Shown: positions 27,887 through 38,829 of the stretch, in pieces | Layout of the letters: each line of letters starts with the position of its first letter | Position numbering within the stretch: position 1 is the stretch's first letter | Source: Blastopirellula marina | GTDB lineage: Bacteria > Planctomycetota > Planctomycetia > Pirellulales > Pirellulaceae | Length of the DNA stretch: 64,000 nt | Assembly: GCF_002967715.1 (NCBI RefSeq) | Contig: NZ_PUIA01000074.1 | Coordinates: 343,928-407,927 of the forward strand | Direction of reading: 5' to 3' | The notes under the pieces: generated by a model | The model's input: only the letters and a program-made list of their open reading frames with translations | Databases searched by the model: none | What the model was told of the DNA's origin: nothing | Program-made: the position numbers and the translations under genes

Positions 27887-30800
27887 TTACTTCTGGCCCA
27901 CGCGACTTGCAAGTTGCTCACTCAACTTCTGTCGAACTGCCTCGTATTTCGACTTCTCGACAACATTAGTCGCCTCCTGTGGATCACTCTTGTGATCGTA
28001 AAGCTCAGCAGCAGTCATTTTGCCGGTTTTGAAGTCACGCCATTCGGTGTAACGAAAGTCATTAGAACGCAGTGAATAGCCCATCACGTCTGGCATGCCT
28101 TGGTAATAAGCGGGACGCGGATGCTGCGTCAACGCGCTACTGCGGACACTTTTCTCTGGGTTTTCAAGTAATGGCAACAGGCTTGTCCCTTCCACGGCTG
28201 ATTGGGGAGCCAGGCCACACAGATCAACAATCGTGGGATAGAGATCAACCAGTTCTACCAGTGAGTTGCTCTGCTTGCCTGGATTCGTCATGCTGGGCTG
28301 GGAGATGATCAGCGGGACGCGGGCATCCAACTCGAAGTTGCTTGTCTTGCACCACAGATCGTGTTCACCGAGATGCAAACCGTGATCGGACCAAAGCACG
28401 ACGATAGTATTCTCAACTAGTCCTTGCTTCTTCAACTCGTCGAGAACTTTACCAACTTGTGTATCGAAAAAGGAGATGGCAGCGTAGTACCCATGATTCA
28501 ATCGCAAGTTTTGCTCGTGAGTGATCGCCCCCTTCTTGGGAATATCCGTATAGCTGCGAACTTCACGGCTATCATGGCGAGCAATCTCTGGGGCATTCGA
28601 GCCTGGCAAATCCTTGATCTGTTCCGCTATTTCCTGCACATCGTACTGATCCCAATACTTCTGCGGAGCATTGAATGGAAGATGGGGCTTCCAAAATCCA
28701 ACGGCCAAAAAGAATGGCTGTTTGTCATTGGCCCGCTGCTGGAGAGTCTCGACTGCCGCCTTGGCAATACGGCCATCGAGGTAGGCCTCGTCAGGCACGT
28801 CGACCTTTTGAACCGCGGGCCCCTTGGGCACCTGATGCATTTCAAATGGCTCCCCTTCGACGTACCAATCATTTGAGTGAGCCCCCCAGGCAAACTTCGC
28901 TGGCACGCTCCACGACTGCGGATCGTTCTGAATATTTTGACGATAGTTATGAAAGACCTTCCCGATGTTCTGCGTGTAATAGCCTTCCATCTTGAATCGT
29001 TCAGGGAGGGTCACAATATCAGGATGTGTTTCCCGAAAATGAGTCACCAGGTTCCAAATACCCAACGAATCTGGGTACCTCCCGGTCATAACTGACGCAC
29101 GAGACGGATTGCAAAGAGCCTGTTGGCAATAGGCACGCTGGAACAGCAGACCACGAGCGGCTAAGGCATCGATATTGGGTGTCTGGGCGATGGGATCACC
29201 GTAGCACCCAAGTTGCACTCGCAGATCATCCACAGCAATGAACAAGACATTCGGTTTGCCGATCGCCGATCGAGTCGTTTGCTTTTCATTCGGCTTCGTA
29301 GTTGGTGGCAGCAAGAGAATACCACCGGTCCACGTCAACTGAGGTATTGCAATTCGGTCTCCCTTGGACAAGTCATAATCGTATACTCGCATCATGGTGC
29401 GACCGCCATCGGTGTAGTGGAAAGTTGCTCCTTCAACTGGCTTCCATCCTGGAAGTTCAGCAGGCTTAACCGAAGCGGAAATTGCCAAGTAGGCCTTTGC
29501 ATTCTCGGACGCTGACACGAATGCAGGCTCAGCCTCCCCACCATTGCCCCGTACAAACTGCCAGCCTTCAAACCGCTTGGGAATTGAATCCCACACGTAC
29601 GGTCGGTTTCCGTAGGCCCGTGCGCCGTCTTCGAATGGATGTACGTCGACTACCCTCCGTTCGATCGTCAAGGGGCCAACCTGCTTCGCATCGTACGGCT
29701 TCCAGTTGTTTTCCAGATGGTAGAAGTGACCATCTTCGGCACCGATGAACAAATCGGGGCGATTGTCTTTATTCCAGTCAACAACCGTCGGGCTCGTGGT
29801 ATGCCCTGCCAGGCGATGCGGATGTACTTGAACTGGAGCATCAAATGCCCACGGCTTATCTTCTGTCGAAACATTTCGCATCAGGTCGACGCTGCGACTG
29901 TTGAGCAGCAGATCCAATTTGCCATCACCATCCCAGTCGACAATACAGATCTTACGTCGACCGCTTCCACCAGCCGTTTTGGCGTTGAGTTGTAGAGGTT
30001 CGCCCCTTCGATCGGTGAAGATTCTTTTACCAGGGCGGAGGATCAACTGGTCACCGGCCTTTTCCCGCTTGAACCAGGCAAGGTATCCTTCGTGGTCTAA
30101 GCTGACCAGATCGTTCAGTCCATCTTTGTCGAGATCGATCACAACCGGTGTCGTGCGCCATTGGGTTGCCAGTTGTTTACCCTCAGGCTTCCACCAGTTC
30201 CAGGCCGGCTTCGGCGGAGTTCCTTCCCATTCGACTTCAACGGGCTGGGCTTCTGCTAACTCATCTGGCTTCCCAATGTTGCGATACCATTCAATCTTTC
30301 CCCAGATTGAATTGACCATCAGGTCGTCTTTTCCGTCATGATCCCAGTCGGCGACGCTTAAGGTTGTGTATCCCCATTTCGCCTCGGCCGGTCCTTGAAT
30401 AGAACCATTAGGCCCGGCTTGAGGTCGGATCGGCTTTCCATTGACCTTCAACAGCTTGGCGTCCGCCCACTTGGGAGGATTACCCCCATCGAGATTCTCA
30501 AAGAACGCGATGTTTCCGGCTGAGTTCCCGGTAATGATGTCTTCGTCTCCATCGCCGTCCCAGTCTACGCCAACGGGCGTTGCCAGTGCGCCGAACTTAA
30601 GTGCATCGGCCTCTTGCTGGAAGTATTTCGGAGGGAGAAATTGCGGGATACCATCGACGACCTTGCCGGTATGCTCGACCAGCGCGACTCGCCCATCTTC
30701 GTCACCCACGATCAGGTCCCAATCACCATCCCGATCCCAGTCGAATGCGGTTGGCGTAATCATCTGCAGGTCCATTGCCAATGGCTCACCTTCGTGCGTA

Positions 30801-31645
30801 AGGCGTTGGCCAGTGGCAAACTTGGGTCGCTCTCGCGTTCCCACGTTTTGAAAATAGGTGAAGCCGTCGAGGAATTCACCACAAAGTAAATCCAAATCCC
30901 CGTCGCCGTCGAAATCAGCGAGATTCGGAGAAGGCATCCCAAAGACATCTACCAGGCCACTACCGGCCTCAAGCTTGGTTGGTTCGGCATACGTCGGCTT
31001 GGCAGTTGTTCCCGTGTTGCGAACCAGATAGACGTAACCATGTAGTGGCCCACGAGTCCAGTTCCCCTGAGCATCAAAAGCATCGTCCCAGCCATATTCG
31101 ACCCAGTCCCCCACACCAACCAGCAGGTCAACGGCACCATCTGCGTCATAGTCGACGTAGCGCCACTGATTGGCGCGTACACGATTGGGATGAACATTCT
31201 TCGTCGGATAGATCGACTTATTTTCTTTGAATTCCCCCCCTAGAAAGTTCACCCATTCCGTTCCAGGTGAAAGAACTCGCGGTTGTCCATCCACATACGA
31301 AACATGCACCGAATGCATCCCTGGACCAATTTTCACCGGCGGCTTGAACGTCGGATACTTCGCGTCATCGCCAGGGTTCTCGAAGAGATACATCCCATTG
31401 AAAGGGACATCGGGACACGATACGACGAGGTCTGTGTCTCCGTCTCCATCCCAGTCCATGGGCATTGGCCAAGCCCAAAGCCCTACCCCTAGATCCACTT
31501 TTAAGCCTGGGTTTCGATACTTTACAACCGCCAGGTTATCGTCCGCGTGCACTTGCGATGTACACCAGTTAGCTGCAATCAACAGCAACGCAAACGCAGT
31601 CATTCGCTTTAGCAATAGAAGCATTTCTCTTAGCATGGGAGGCAT
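27887..31645 (-). CDS. FG-GAP/VCBS propeller fused to an iduronate-2-sulfatase-like sulfatase
   Basis: A 1252-residue two-part protein. After an N-terminal hydrophobic signal (about 1-34), residues about 55-680 carry FG-GAP/VCBS-type calcium repeats (MDWDGDGDTDLVV, ADFDGDGDLDLL, FDWDRDGDWDLI, VDWDGDGDEDII, ADWDHDGKDDLM, VDWDGDGKLDLL, VDWNKDNRPDLF), which should fold as a beta-propeller. From about residue 795 a full sulfatase domain follows: KPNVLFIAVDDLRVQLGCYGD, formylglycine motif CNPSRASVMTGR (Cys845), IVVLWSDHGLHLGEHDLWCKTSNFE. No stop or frameshift separates the halves. It is last in a minus-strand run after DUF1559 and lipoprotein genes (39-bp gap). The start codon is uncertain: in-frame ATGs occur at residues 1, 4 and 8. 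Confidence 0.9.
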   Translation of the reverse strand: MPPMLREMLLLLKRMTAFALLLIAANWCTSQVHADDNLAVVKYRNPGLKVDLGVGLWAWPMPMDWDGDGDTDLVVSCPDVPFNGMYLFENPGDDAKYPTFKPPVKIGPGMHSVHVSYVDGQPRVLSPGTEWVNFLGGEFKENKSIYPTKNVHPNRVRANQWRYVDYDADGAVDLLVGVGDWVEYGWDDAFDAQGNWTRGPLHGYVYLVRNTGTTAKPTYAEPTKLEAGSGLVDVFGMPSPNLADFDGDGDLDLLCGEFLDGFTYFQNVGTRERPKFATGQRLTHEGEPLAMDLQMITPTAFDWDRDGDWDLIVGDEDGRVALVEHTGKVVDGIPQFLPPKYFQQEADALKFGALATPVGVDWDGDGDEDIITGNSAGNIAFFENLDGGNPPKWADAKLLKVNGKPIRPQAGPNGSIQGPAEAKWGYTTLSVADWDHDGKDDLMVNSIWGKIEWYRNIGKPDELAEAQPVEVEWEGTPPKPAWNWWKPEGKQLATQWRTTPVVIDLDKDGLNDLVSLDHEGYLAWFKREKAGDQLILRPGKRIFTDRRGEPLQLNAKTAGGSGRRKICIVDWDGDGKLDLLLNSRSVDLMRNVSTEDKPWAFDAPVQVHPHRLAGHTTSPTVVDWNKDNRPDLFIGAEDGHFYHLENNWKPYDAKQVGPLTIERRVVDVHPFEDGARAYGNRPYVWDSIPKRFEGWQFVRGNGGEAEPAFVSASENAKAYLAISASVKPAELPGWKPVEGATFHYTDGGRTMMRVYDYDLSKGDRIAIPQLTWTGGILLLPPTTKPNEKQTTRSAIGKPNVLFIAVDDLRVQLGCYGDPIAQTPNIDALAARGLLFQRAYCQQALCNPSRASVMTGRYPDSLGIWNLVTHFRETHPDIVTLPERFKMEGYYTQNIGKVFHNYRQNIQNDPQSWSVPAKFAWGAHSNDWYVEGEPFEMHQVPKGPAVQKVDVPDEAYLDGRIAKAAVETLQQRANDKQPFFLAVGFWKPHLPFNAPQKYWDQYDVQEIAEQIKDLPGSNAPEIARHDSREVRSYTDIPKKGAITHEQNLRLNHGYYAAISFFDTQVGKVLDELKKQGLVENTIVVLWSDHGLHLGEHDLWCKTSNFELDARVPLIISQPSMTNPGKQSNSLVELVDLYPTIVDLCGLAPQSAVEGTSLLPLLENPEKSVRSSALTQHPRPAYYQGMPDVMGYSLRSNDFRYTEWRDFKTGKMTAAELYDHKSDPQEATNVVEKSKYEAVRQKLSEQLASRVGQK

Positions 31646-31684
31646 TCTTGGGGAGGGAAAACGAAATACAAATTTGACAACGGT

Positions 31685-32152
31685 TTATTGCGAAACCGTC
31701 AAAACGAACTGAGGCTTTTTACCTTCCGTCTCGACGACAGCATCTAATATGGCAGAATCCGCTGGCAAGTCGATCTCGGCCATCAACGAACCGAAAAGCG
31801 GCTTACCTTCTTCAACTTTCATTTCGCGGCCGTCGTACGGAACGCCATCATAGGCACGAAGTTCCACTCGGTGCGGACCACCAACTACACCACGGCCATT
31901 GTTCTCTGTCGAAAATTTACCATCAACGATACGCGCTTTGCCTTGCGGCCCCTTGTTTCCACGACCAGTATCAGGCGTAAAGATCAACTCGCCAGAGGGA
32001 ATAGGCTTTCCATCGTACGTTGCTTCTCCGGATAGCACAAAACGATCCGAAGATTTTGCCTGGCAGCCGAGTGACGTCAGACAACCGATTAACAACAGAC
32101 ACGCAGTGAATGCTAACGTGTCGGTACGCAGGCCAGAAATTGTTGTTTTCAT
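31685..32152 (-). CDS. small exported lipoprotein of planctomycete type
   Basis: A 155-residue lipoprotein. The N-terminus has a signal with two possible lipobox cysteines (LLLIGC and TSLGC). The mature part is a single beta-rich domain: SGEATYDGKPIPSGELIFTPD, GPQGKARIVDGKFSTENNGRGVVGGPHRVELRAYDG. This resembles the transthyretin/carboxypeptidase-regulatory-like lipoproteins that accompany DUF1559 genes in planctomycetes. ATG 32152 was chosen because it places the signal at the N-terminus; the longer frame to 32311 would overlap the DUF1559 gene. It lies between DUF1559 and the FG-GAP-sulfatase gene, probably in one operon. Confidence 0.85.
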   Translation of the reverse strand: MKTTISGLRTDTLAFTACLLLIGCLTSLGCQAKSSDRFVLSGEATYDGKPIPSGELIFTPDTGRGNKGPQGKARIVDGKFSTENNGRGVVGGPHRVELRAYDGVPYDGREMKVEEGKPLFGSLMAEIDLPADSAILDAVVETEGKKPQFVLTVSQ

Positions 32153-32216
32153 GATACGGCGTTCTCGCACATTTGAATCTGGAGATGAAACCTTGACGCT
32201 CGGGTCTCGGCCCCAA

Positions 32217-33158
32217 CTAGGGCTTTGAAACGGCTTCGTTGCCACTTCGGCTCGCCAAGGAAAGCAGAACATCAAAGTCGGTAGTTTCCGGCAGAAACGA
32301 AACCGATCCATCTCCTAAGGCAAACTGGGCTCCGCCGGGATGATTACTTGAGAACGGACGTGAGTTGCCATACGAACCACATGATTCGTTGGGACCACAG
32401 AAATTGACGCTGTATTCGAGGTTCTTAAATGCCGCTGCATCACAGGGCCAGCCAATGCTGTTGCTAGTTCCGGCAATCCAGCTGGTCTCGCCCTCGAAAC
32501 GTTCTCCGATGACAAGTGTATTTGAGGTGCCGTCGGTAATGTCCCCGAAGCGTACGTTCGAGTCGACATAAAGCGTTCCTCCAGTCGCCATTCCACGGCG
32601 CTCGCTGCCGCCAGTACAAGCCGAATGGTACGCATTCCCGATGAGAACGGGGTAACTTTGACCCGTCTGCGGATTCGTCCCAATTGGGCCGGCTACACCG
32701 TTGTAGTGTTGTGTGTACGTATTCTGCCCGCTGACTTGACCACTTCCCCAGACGCCGCGTCGTTTGTCGCTAGCGTTACTAGGGCAATGGAAAGTATCAG
32801 GAACGATATCCAAGGTAAGTGGTTTGTTTGCCGGGTAGCCCGATGCGGTCCATACAATCTGATCTTCGAGAGCCGACTGCTCAATGAACGACAAGATACG
32901 AGCATGCCAACTAAGTTGGTTTCCCCCCTTATAACCACCGGGCGGAAACGAGCCGAAGGTGTCATGATAGTTATGCAGGGCCAAGCCTAACTGTTTCAGG
33001 TGATTACTGCATTGCATCCGCCGAGCAGCCTCACGGGCTGCCTGGACTGCCGGCAGCAATAAGGCAATCAGAACACCAATGATCGCAATCACAACCAATA
33101 ACTCGACCAGCGTAAAACCCTTAGGCCTTCGACAAATCGCTGGGGGAAAAGCTGACAT
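32217..33158 (-). CDS. DUF1559 pseudopilin-like protein
   Basis: A 313-residue protein. A short basic leader ends in KGFTLVELLVVIAIIGVLIALLLPAVQAAREAARR, the type IV pilin/type II pseudopilin cleavage and N-terminal helix. The DUF1559 body follows (CSNHLKQLGLALHNYHDTFGSFPPGG, DGTSNTLVIGER, HPGGAQFALGDGSVSFLPE). Prepilin peptidase would cut after the Gly before FTLVE. These proteins are numerous in planctomycetes and their role is not established. The start at 33158 has AAGGA about 7 nt upstream. First gene of a likely DUF1559-lipoprotein-sulfatase operon. Confidence 0.93.
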   Translation of the reverse strand: MSAFPPAICRRPKGFTLVELLVVIAIIGVLIALLLPAVQAAREAARRMQCSNHLKQLGLALHNYHDTFGSFPPGGYKGGNQLSWHARILSFIEQSALEDQIVWTASGYPANKPLTLDIVPDTFHCPSNASDKRRGVWGSGQVSGQNTYTQHYNGVAGPIGTNPQTGQSYPVLIGNAYHSACTGGSERRGMATGGTLYVDSNVRFGDITDGTSNTLVIGERFEGETSWIAGTSNSIGWPCDAAAFKNLEYSVNFCGPNESCGSYGNSRPFSSNHPGGAQFALGDGSVSFLPETTDFDVLLSLASRSGNEAVSKP

Positions 33159-33749
33159 AAGAGAATCCTTGCGATGAGGGGGGAATCGTGTTGCCGAGTC
33201 AAAATCATGAGTAGACATTGCGGCATCTGAAAGATCGTTACACGCATCTCACTTCAACCGCACTGGCAACAGAGGGAAGGCTATTCGCGAAAAGTTCACA
33301 GCACGATTTGGCGCGAGCTGAGGTCTAAGGCGACAATAGCATCCCACTGGGATCCCAGGCTATTACATCCTCGAAAATAAATCAAGTAATTATTTGATGC
33401 TGCTGGAAAAGCACGGCAAATTGTTGCTTTTGTCGAAGCTATGAGGTGCCTTATAGTGATCGACCAGGAAGTCGTCATTCAGAATCATCATGATGATGGC
33501 AAAACCAAGGCCGACATCCCAAGCTTGGGGTAGAACCCAGTTCTATCGTACGTTGGCGACATGGATTCCGGGACGACGCAACGGAATCAGCTGGTCATCC
33601 CACGGGATTGACCAGGAGCACAAGATCTCGAAGTTTGGCAGCGGTGACTGGCATCACTTCTTTTCTTTTGGTCGTTTATTTTAGATTGGGCACGGAAAGT
33701 TCGTTAAACACATATCAGCAATGGAAATATCATGTGGAGAGCCTCCAAC
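33159..33749. other. 591-bp divergent intergenic region
   Basis: No convincing gene was seen. It separates the DUF1559 operon (minus) from the sigma/FecR operon (plus) and should hold both promoters. A nested inverted repeat at 33335-33366 (AATAGC...GCTATT enclosing TCCCA/TGGGA) lies about 180 bp upstream of the DUF1559 start and may be a regulatory or RNA hairpin. Confidence 0.4.
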
Positions 33750-34283
33750 ATGCTGATGAGCAAAACCAGTCGAAATGCACGCTTTGTCCGCGAATTCGCT
33801 TGCCATGAAGAGGCGATTCGGGCCTACGTGCGCCGATTGGCCCCCTCACGAAGTGACGCCGATGATATCCTGCAGGAAGTCGCTATGGTACTGTGGGAGA
33901 AGTTTGACGAGTTCCAAGAAGAAGGCAATTTTCGGTCGTGGGCGTTCGGTTTTGCTCGGTATAAAGTGCTCTCCTGGTTGCGCGACCATGGCCGCAGACG
34001 TTTAGTGCTCGACAGTGATGTCGTGGCCCTGATCGCTGATGAATCAAACGAGGAAGATCGGCATCTCGAACAACAGCGGCATGCTTTTCGTTCTTGCTTT
34101 GCCAAGCTTCCCAGTGATCAACGCTCGCTATTGGCCAATGCCTATCATCCTGACATGAAAATCCAAGAGGTCGCGGCCACAAGCGGCCGTACGACAGCCG
34201 GTTTTTACCAGTGGCTTTATCGAATGCGGCAGATGCTGCTGGAATGCGTTCAACGTCAACTCGCCAGCGAGGCGAACCTATGA
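33750..34283 (+). CDS. ECF-type RNA polymerase sigma factor
   Basis: About 177 residues. The sigma-2 region carries [37 protein letters not shown] and [20 protein letters not shown] sigma-4 helix-turn-helix segment follows ([51 protein letters not shown]). It matches the planctomycete ECF group often placed beside FecR-LamG genes. The start could be 33732, 33750 or 33756; 33750 has GGAG upstream. It overlaps the FecR-LamG gene by 4 bp (ATGA), so the two are translationally coupled, the usual layout for a sigma and its membrane-bound regulator. Confidence 0.9.
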   Translation: MLMSKTSRNARFVREFACHEEAIRAYVRRLAPSRSDADDILQEVAMVLWEKFDEFQEEGNFRSWAFGFARYKVLSWLRDHGRRRLVLDSDVVALIADESNEEDRHLEQQRHAFRSCFAKLPSDQRSLLANAYHPDMKIQEVAATSGRTTAGFYQWLYRMRQMLLECVQRQLASEANL

Positions 34284-35818
34284 GTAACGAAGCTAGATTT
34301 CGCCAAAACGTGCAAGACTACCTTGAGGGTCGAGCGACTCCCGAGCAAGTTCTCCAGATGAATCAGGAACTACGGAGCGACCTGGATTCTCGGCGTGCAT
34401 TTCGAGAAATGTTGAATCTCGATTCAGCTCTCATGGAAGCGACCAAGGAAATGATGCATGAAACAGCCGAAGTCACTGCCGAGTTGTCGGAAGAAAGTGC
34501 TCCACAAGTTCAATTTGAGCCAACGCCAGAAAAGGTCAGTGCCTCGTCGCCTGATGGCGGCAACAATCACCATTGGGTGAGTCTGCTTTTCCTGATCGCG
34601 GCAAGCTTGATGATCCTTGCTGGATCGCTGGTCTGGTTTGCCAAGAGCCCCGAGTTTGCCATCGTAGAATATGCTGCAGGTGCTCAGAGTCTGTCTACCG
34701 GGATGACCATCGGCACGGAGTCCCATTTCATCCAGGCCGGAACGGTTCAATTAGTAACGACGCGTGGTACTCGAATCGCTATCGAAGCTCCTGCGCTGTT
34801 CTCCTTTGAATCTGCCCAGCGGTTGCAATTGAAGCATGGTCGCCTGGCCGCGGATGTCCCTCAGGAAGCACATGGATTTACGGTGATAACGCCAACTGGT
34901 CAAGCCATCGACCTGGGGACCAAGTTTGGAGTCGACATGCCGGAAGCTGGCGAAGCAGAGATCCATGTATTTGAGGGTGAAGTCGTTGCCCAATCGACCG
35001 ATGGGGGTAATCTTAGCAATCTTCGCAATAGCCAGGCATTTCGGTTGCAATCGGCGGCAGGAACCCCCAGCAGCTTTCGATCGGGTGCTTTTATTCAGCC
35101 GGGCGAAGTTGATTCGCTGAGTGCCGCACTTCAAGCTGGTCAGCCCAAACGTTCCCAGTGGGCCCTCCAAGAGCTTCGTGACGACCCGCAACTCATTGCC
35201 CTATTCGACTTCGAGACCGAACAGAAGCAACCAGGGAAGTATCGTTGCGTTCAAGGTCGCTGGCCAGGCTCACAAGCTGCAGAATTCGTCAACGTGGGCG
35301 ATCACATGAAACTCGACGTAGGGGGCGAGCGTCTATGGCCGCAATTAACGTTGGCTGCCTGGGTTCGCTTGGATCATCTAGGCGAACCATACCACTCGCT
35401 TCTGCATACCGACGGTTGGGATGACACCAAAAAAGGCCAGGTTCACTGGATGGTCACTCGCTTGACGACCATGCGATTGGCCCTCCGGGACAACAAGCTT
35501 GCTCCGAGTGACCGCCCGAATGAAGGTTTTCCTGACTCGCAAACGAGTGTTCTTCCTGAACAAGGGCGTTGGGTTCACTTAGCCACCGTCTACGATTCCG
35601 ACAAAAAGACGGTCCGCTTCTATTTCAATGGCAAATTCGATAGCGAATCGAAGCTTTCTCAGGCCCATCCTGCCCGCCTGGGGCCTGCGCAAATCGGCAA
35701 CTGGAACACGCTTGATCGCACCTTAAGTGGTCGCATTGACGAGATGCTGATCCTAGGCCGTGCCATGTCCGATGCTGAAATGGAACACCTCTTCGCCGCT
35801 GGCAATCCGTACCGCTAA
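34280..35818 (+). CDS. FecR-domain membrane protein with C-terminal LamG domain
   Basis: A 512-residue probable anti-sigma/sensor protein. It has a cytoplasmic N-terminus with an [16 protein letters not shown] segment that would contact the sigma factor, one transmembrane helix at about 99-121 ([21 protein letters not shown]), a FecR domain at about 125-255 ([57 protein letters not shown]) and a LamG/concanavalin domain at about 310-505 ([62 protein letters not shown]). In planctomycetes such sigma/FecR-LamG pairs precede PSD1/DUF1501 pairs, as here. The sensed ligand, possibly a glycan, is unknown. Confidence 0.9.
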   Translation: MSNEARFRQNVQDYLEGRATPEQVLQMNQELRSDLDSRRAFREMLNLDSALMEATKEMMHETAEVTAELSEESAPQVQFEPTPEKVSASSPDGGNNHHWVSLLFLIAASLMILAGSLVWFAKSPEFAIVEYAAGAQSLSTGMTIGTESHFIQAGTVQLVTTRGTRIAIEAPALFSFESAQRLQLKHGRLAADVPQEAHGFTVITPTGQAIDLGTKFGVDMPEAGEAEIHVFEGEVVAQSTDGGNLSNLRNSQAFRLQSAAGTPSSFRSGAFIQPGEVDSLSAALQAGQPKRSQWALQELRDDPQLIALFDFETEQKQPGKYRCVQGRWPGSQAAEFVNVGDHMKLDVGGERLWPQLTLAAWVRLDHLGEPYHSLLHTDGWDDTKKGQVHWMVTRLTTMRLALRDNKLAPSDRPNEGFPDSQTSVLPEQGRWVHLATVYDSDKKTVRFYFNGKFDSESKLSQAHPARLGPAQIGNWNTLDRTLSGRIDEMLILGRAMSDAEMEHLFAAGNPYR

Positions 35819-35905
35819 ATCGCTGACTCCGCCATTGCTCATGCAGTACGGAGTGTCATCGGATCCTCTTCTGATTTAGGATAGATCAGGGCAAACAAAG
35901 CGTTT

Positions 35906-35980
35906 CAACAGCTGTAAACGACGACATTGTCTTCACCTCAATTGTCATAAATACGATCCTCAACAGCGTTAAAAACGACG
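35906..35980 (+). repeat. imperfect direct repeat upstream of PSD1
   Basis: CAACAGCTGTAAACGACG (35906-35923) and CAACAGCGTTAAAAACGACG (35961-35980) are related copies with starts 55 bp apart, 59-133 bp upstream of the PSD1 start at 36039. They could be paired regulator or ECF-promoter sites. Pattern only. Confidence 0.4.
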
Positions 35981-36038
35981 CTTCTATGGAAATATTTGGG
36001 TGAGCAAAGATGTTTTTAGATTATCCCGGTGAGATCTC

Positions 36039-38819
36039 ATGATGCGTTGGCTTGCCCTGGCAATCTTTCTTCCTGGCATAGTGCTGGCAAACGATACCAC
36101 GTTCGCGGAAACGGTGGACTTCGTTCGAGATGTCCGTCCGATTCTGCAGAAATATTGCTATGAGTGCCACGCAGGCGATGTTCGTAAAAGTGGCCTGAGA
36201 CTTGATGTTCGTTCGGAAGCCATGAAAGGGGGCGAACTTTACGGCGAGTCGATCCTCGCCGGTAAGCCGGAAGAAAGTCCCCTTTTGCAGTTCATCGCGG
36301 ACGAAGATGCTGACTTGCAGATGCCGCCTGAGGGGGCAGCTCCTACCTCTACGGAAATTGCCACACTCAAGCGCTGGATCGAACAAGGGGCCGCGTGGCC
36401 CGATGGCGTCGATGAAGTGAAGCTGACAAATCCCGGCGACCATTGGTCTTTTCGTCCCATCGAAAGGTCCGTCCCGCCAGTGGTAACGCGGGCGGATTGG
36501 CCACGCAATCCGATAGACCTGTTCGTTCTCGCACGACTGGAATCCAAGGAACTTTCTCCCTCCGAGGATGCCCCTCGTCGCGATTGGCTACGCCGGGTGA
36601 CGTTCGACTTGATCGGACTTCCCCCGACACAGCAAGAGTGGATTGAGTTTCGAGACGACGATCGTGAAGATGCCTATCAACGCGTAGTCGATCGACTCCT
36701 AGATTCGCCTCGTTATGGGGAACGCTGGGCGCAACATTGGCTGGACGTGGTTCGCTACGCCGATACGCATGGCTTCGAGGTCAACACCGAGCGACCCAAC
36801 GCGTGGCCCTATCGCGACTACGTCATCGAGGCACTCAATCAAGATGTTCCCTATAACCAATTTATTCGCGAACAACTTGCAGGCGACACATTGAACGCCG
36901 ATGCAGCTACGGGCTTTCTGGTCACGGCGTCGGTTCTTTTGCCCGGGCAAATCGGCAAAGACGAGGCTTCCAAGCGATTGGCCCGGCAAGACTCGATCGA
37001 TGAGATCGTTACCAACATCGGGACCTCGTTCCTGGGAATGACGATTCACTGCGCCCGGTGCCACAACCATAAGTTCGACCCCATCTCGCAGCGCGACTAC
37101 TACGAGATGCAGGCCTTCGTATCCGGGGTCGAGTACCAGGATCGTAAATTTGAAATTCCGCTTGGGGACATGCAGCGCGATCAACTGCAGCGTTGGACCC
37201 AACGGCAACACGAACTGACGATGCTTCTTGGGCGGGCAGCTCCGCTGGCGGATTCCACCTCGCTACGGCCGATGGTCAACTCGTACGAAAATATCGATCG
37301 CTTCACTCCGGTTCGTACACGGCAGGTCCGCTTCCAGGTGAAAGCCACCAACCGGTATGAACCTTGTATCGACGAGTTGGAGGTCTTCAACATCGAAGGA
37401 GTCAACGTTGCCCTGGCCGAACATGGCACAAAGCTCACCGCTTCAGGAAGTAATGTCTCGCCCAATCGCCATGAGCTTCGTCTAATTAACGATGGCAATT
37501 ACGGCAATTCCAGCAGTTGGATGTCCAACGAAGTCGGGGGTGGATGGGTCGCGGTCGAGTTCGCCGAACCTCAGTTAATTGAACAGGTCGTCTGGGGACG
37601 CGATCGTCAGGGGAAGTTCTCGGATCGACTGGCGATGGAGTACACTATTGAGGTCCGCGACGAGAACGGTACCTGGAAGAGCGTCGCCGACTCGACCAAC
37701 CGGCATCCCTTCGATCCGCAAAAGAACAGCCACGCCCCGCTGGACGTGAATACGATAGCCGAAGGAGAGCAGTCGCAAATCCGCAAGATGCTGCACGAGA
37801 AAGAGATGCTGGCCAAGAAGTTGAGCCAATTGGATGGTAGCCGCTCCGTCTTCGCTGGTACCTTTCGAGAACCCGACGAGATTCGCATCTTGGGGCGGGG
37901 AAGTCCCGAAATGCCAAAAGAGCGTGTTTCACCTGCGGTGCCAGATCTCTTGGGCACCACCATCCTCTCGAATGACGCCCCCGAAGTGCAACGACGCCTG
38001 GCACTGGCCGACTGGATCGTTTCCGAAAACAACCCATTGACGTCACGGGTGATGGTCAATCGCATCTGGCAAGGTCACTTCGGCATGGGATTGGTTGAAA
38101 CCTCGAACGACTTGGGACACAACGGGGTCCCTCCATCGCATCCTGAACTACTGGACTGGCTCAGCGCAGAATTCATACAAAGTGGCTGGTCCATGAAGCA
38201 CATGCATCGTCTCATCGTGCTCTCCTCGACCTACCGTCAGTCCAGTTCCTTTCATCCCGCAGCGGCCGAAGTCGATACCGATAACCGTCTGCTTTGGCGA
38301 TATCCTCCCCAGCGATTGATGGGCGAGGTGATTCGCGATTCGATTCTCTCGATCAACGAGAATCTCAATCTCGAAATGGGAGGCCCAGGCTTCAGTCTTT
38401 TCGACAAGCGGGGAGGGCTATCTGGGTTCTCTCCCATTGAATCCTTCGAAAAGGATGGTCTGCGTCGCATGATCTATTCGCATCGCGTACGGCGTGAGCG
38501 GGATCCGGTGTTCGGAGCGTTCGACAGTCCCGACTACGGCCAAAGTACCCCTCGCCGCCGAGAATCTACGACGTCGATTCAAGCTCTGAATTTGTTCAAT
38601 AGTTCGTTTGTGCTCGAGCAGTCTCGCAGCCTGGCCGAGCGTCTCAAGAATCAGCACGCCGATGTTCCTCTGCAGGTTGAGGCTGTTTATCAGCGTGTGC
38701 TGCTAAGACCTCCGACGCCGCAAGAGCAGAAAGAAGCCACCACTCTAGTCGACCAACACGGACTCGACTCCCTTTGCCGCGTTTTATTCAACAGCAACGA
38801 GTTCCTGTTTATTCGCTGA
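36039..38819 (+). CDS. cytochrome-type / DUF1549 / F5-8C / DUF1553 protein (PSD1 family)
   Basis: A 926-residue exported protein. It has a signal peptide ([17 protein letters not shown]), a PSCyt1-type heme motif CYECH (40-44), DUF1549 (about 155-360; [37 protein letters not shown]) with a second CARCH motif at 338-342, an inserted discoidin-like F5/8 type C domain at about 420-570 ([43 protein letters not shown]) and DUF1553 (about 650-920; [43 protein letters not shown]). The role is unproven; a surface-linked redox or glycan role is often assumed. The DUF1501 gene starts 11 bp later, giving the classic PSD1-DUF1501 pair. Confidence 0.93.
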   Translation: MMRWLALAIFLPGIVLANDTTFAETVDFVRDVRPILQKYCYECHAGDVRKSGLRLDVRSEAMKGGELYGESILAGKPEESPLLQFIADEDADLQMPPEGAAPTSTEIATLKRWIEQGAAWPDGVDEVKLTNPGDHWSFRPIERSVPPVVTRADWPRNPIDLFVLARLESKELSPSEDAPRRDWLRRVTFDLIGLPPTQQEWIEFRDDDREDAYQRVVDRLLDSPRYGERWAQHWLDVVRYADTHGFEVNTERPNAWPYRDYVIEALNQDVPYNQFIREQLAGDTLNADAATGFLVTASVLLPGQIGKDEASKRLARQDSIDEIVTNIGTSFLGMTIHCARCHNHKFDPISQRDYYEMQAFVSGVEYQDRKFEIPLGDMQRDQLQRWTQRQHELTMLLGRAAPLADSTSLRPMVNSYENIDRFTPVRTRQVRFQVKATNRYEPCIDELEVFNIEGVNVALAEHGTKLTASGSNVSPNRHELRLINDGNYGNSSSWMSNEVGGGWVAVEFAEPQLIEQVVWGRDRQGKFSDRLAMEYTIEVRDENGTWKSVADSTNRHPFDPQKNSHAPLDVNTIAEGEQSQIRKMLHEKEMLAKKLSQLDGSRSVFAGTFREPDEIRILGRGSPEMPKERVSPAVPDLLGTTILSNDAPEVQRRLALADWIVSENNPLTSRVMVNRIWQGHFGMGLVETSNDLGHNGVPPSHPELLDWLSAEFIQSGWSMKHMHRLIVLSSTYRQSSSFHPAAAEVDTDNRLLWRYPPQRLMGEVIRDSILSINENLNLEMGGPGFSLFDKRGGLSGFSPIESFEKDGLRRMIYSHRVRRERDPVFGAFDSPDYGQSTPRRRESTTSIQALNLFNSSFVLEQSRSLAERLKNQHADVPLQVEAVYQRVLLRPPTPQEQKEATTLVDQHGLDSLCRVLFNSNEFLFIR

Positions 38820-38829
38820 AAGAATTGGA

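Noticed and set aside
33490..33684. 64-codon open frame between the DUF1559 and sigma genes
   Set aside because: No SD, low-complexity start (MMMAK), no family resemblance; treated as chance.
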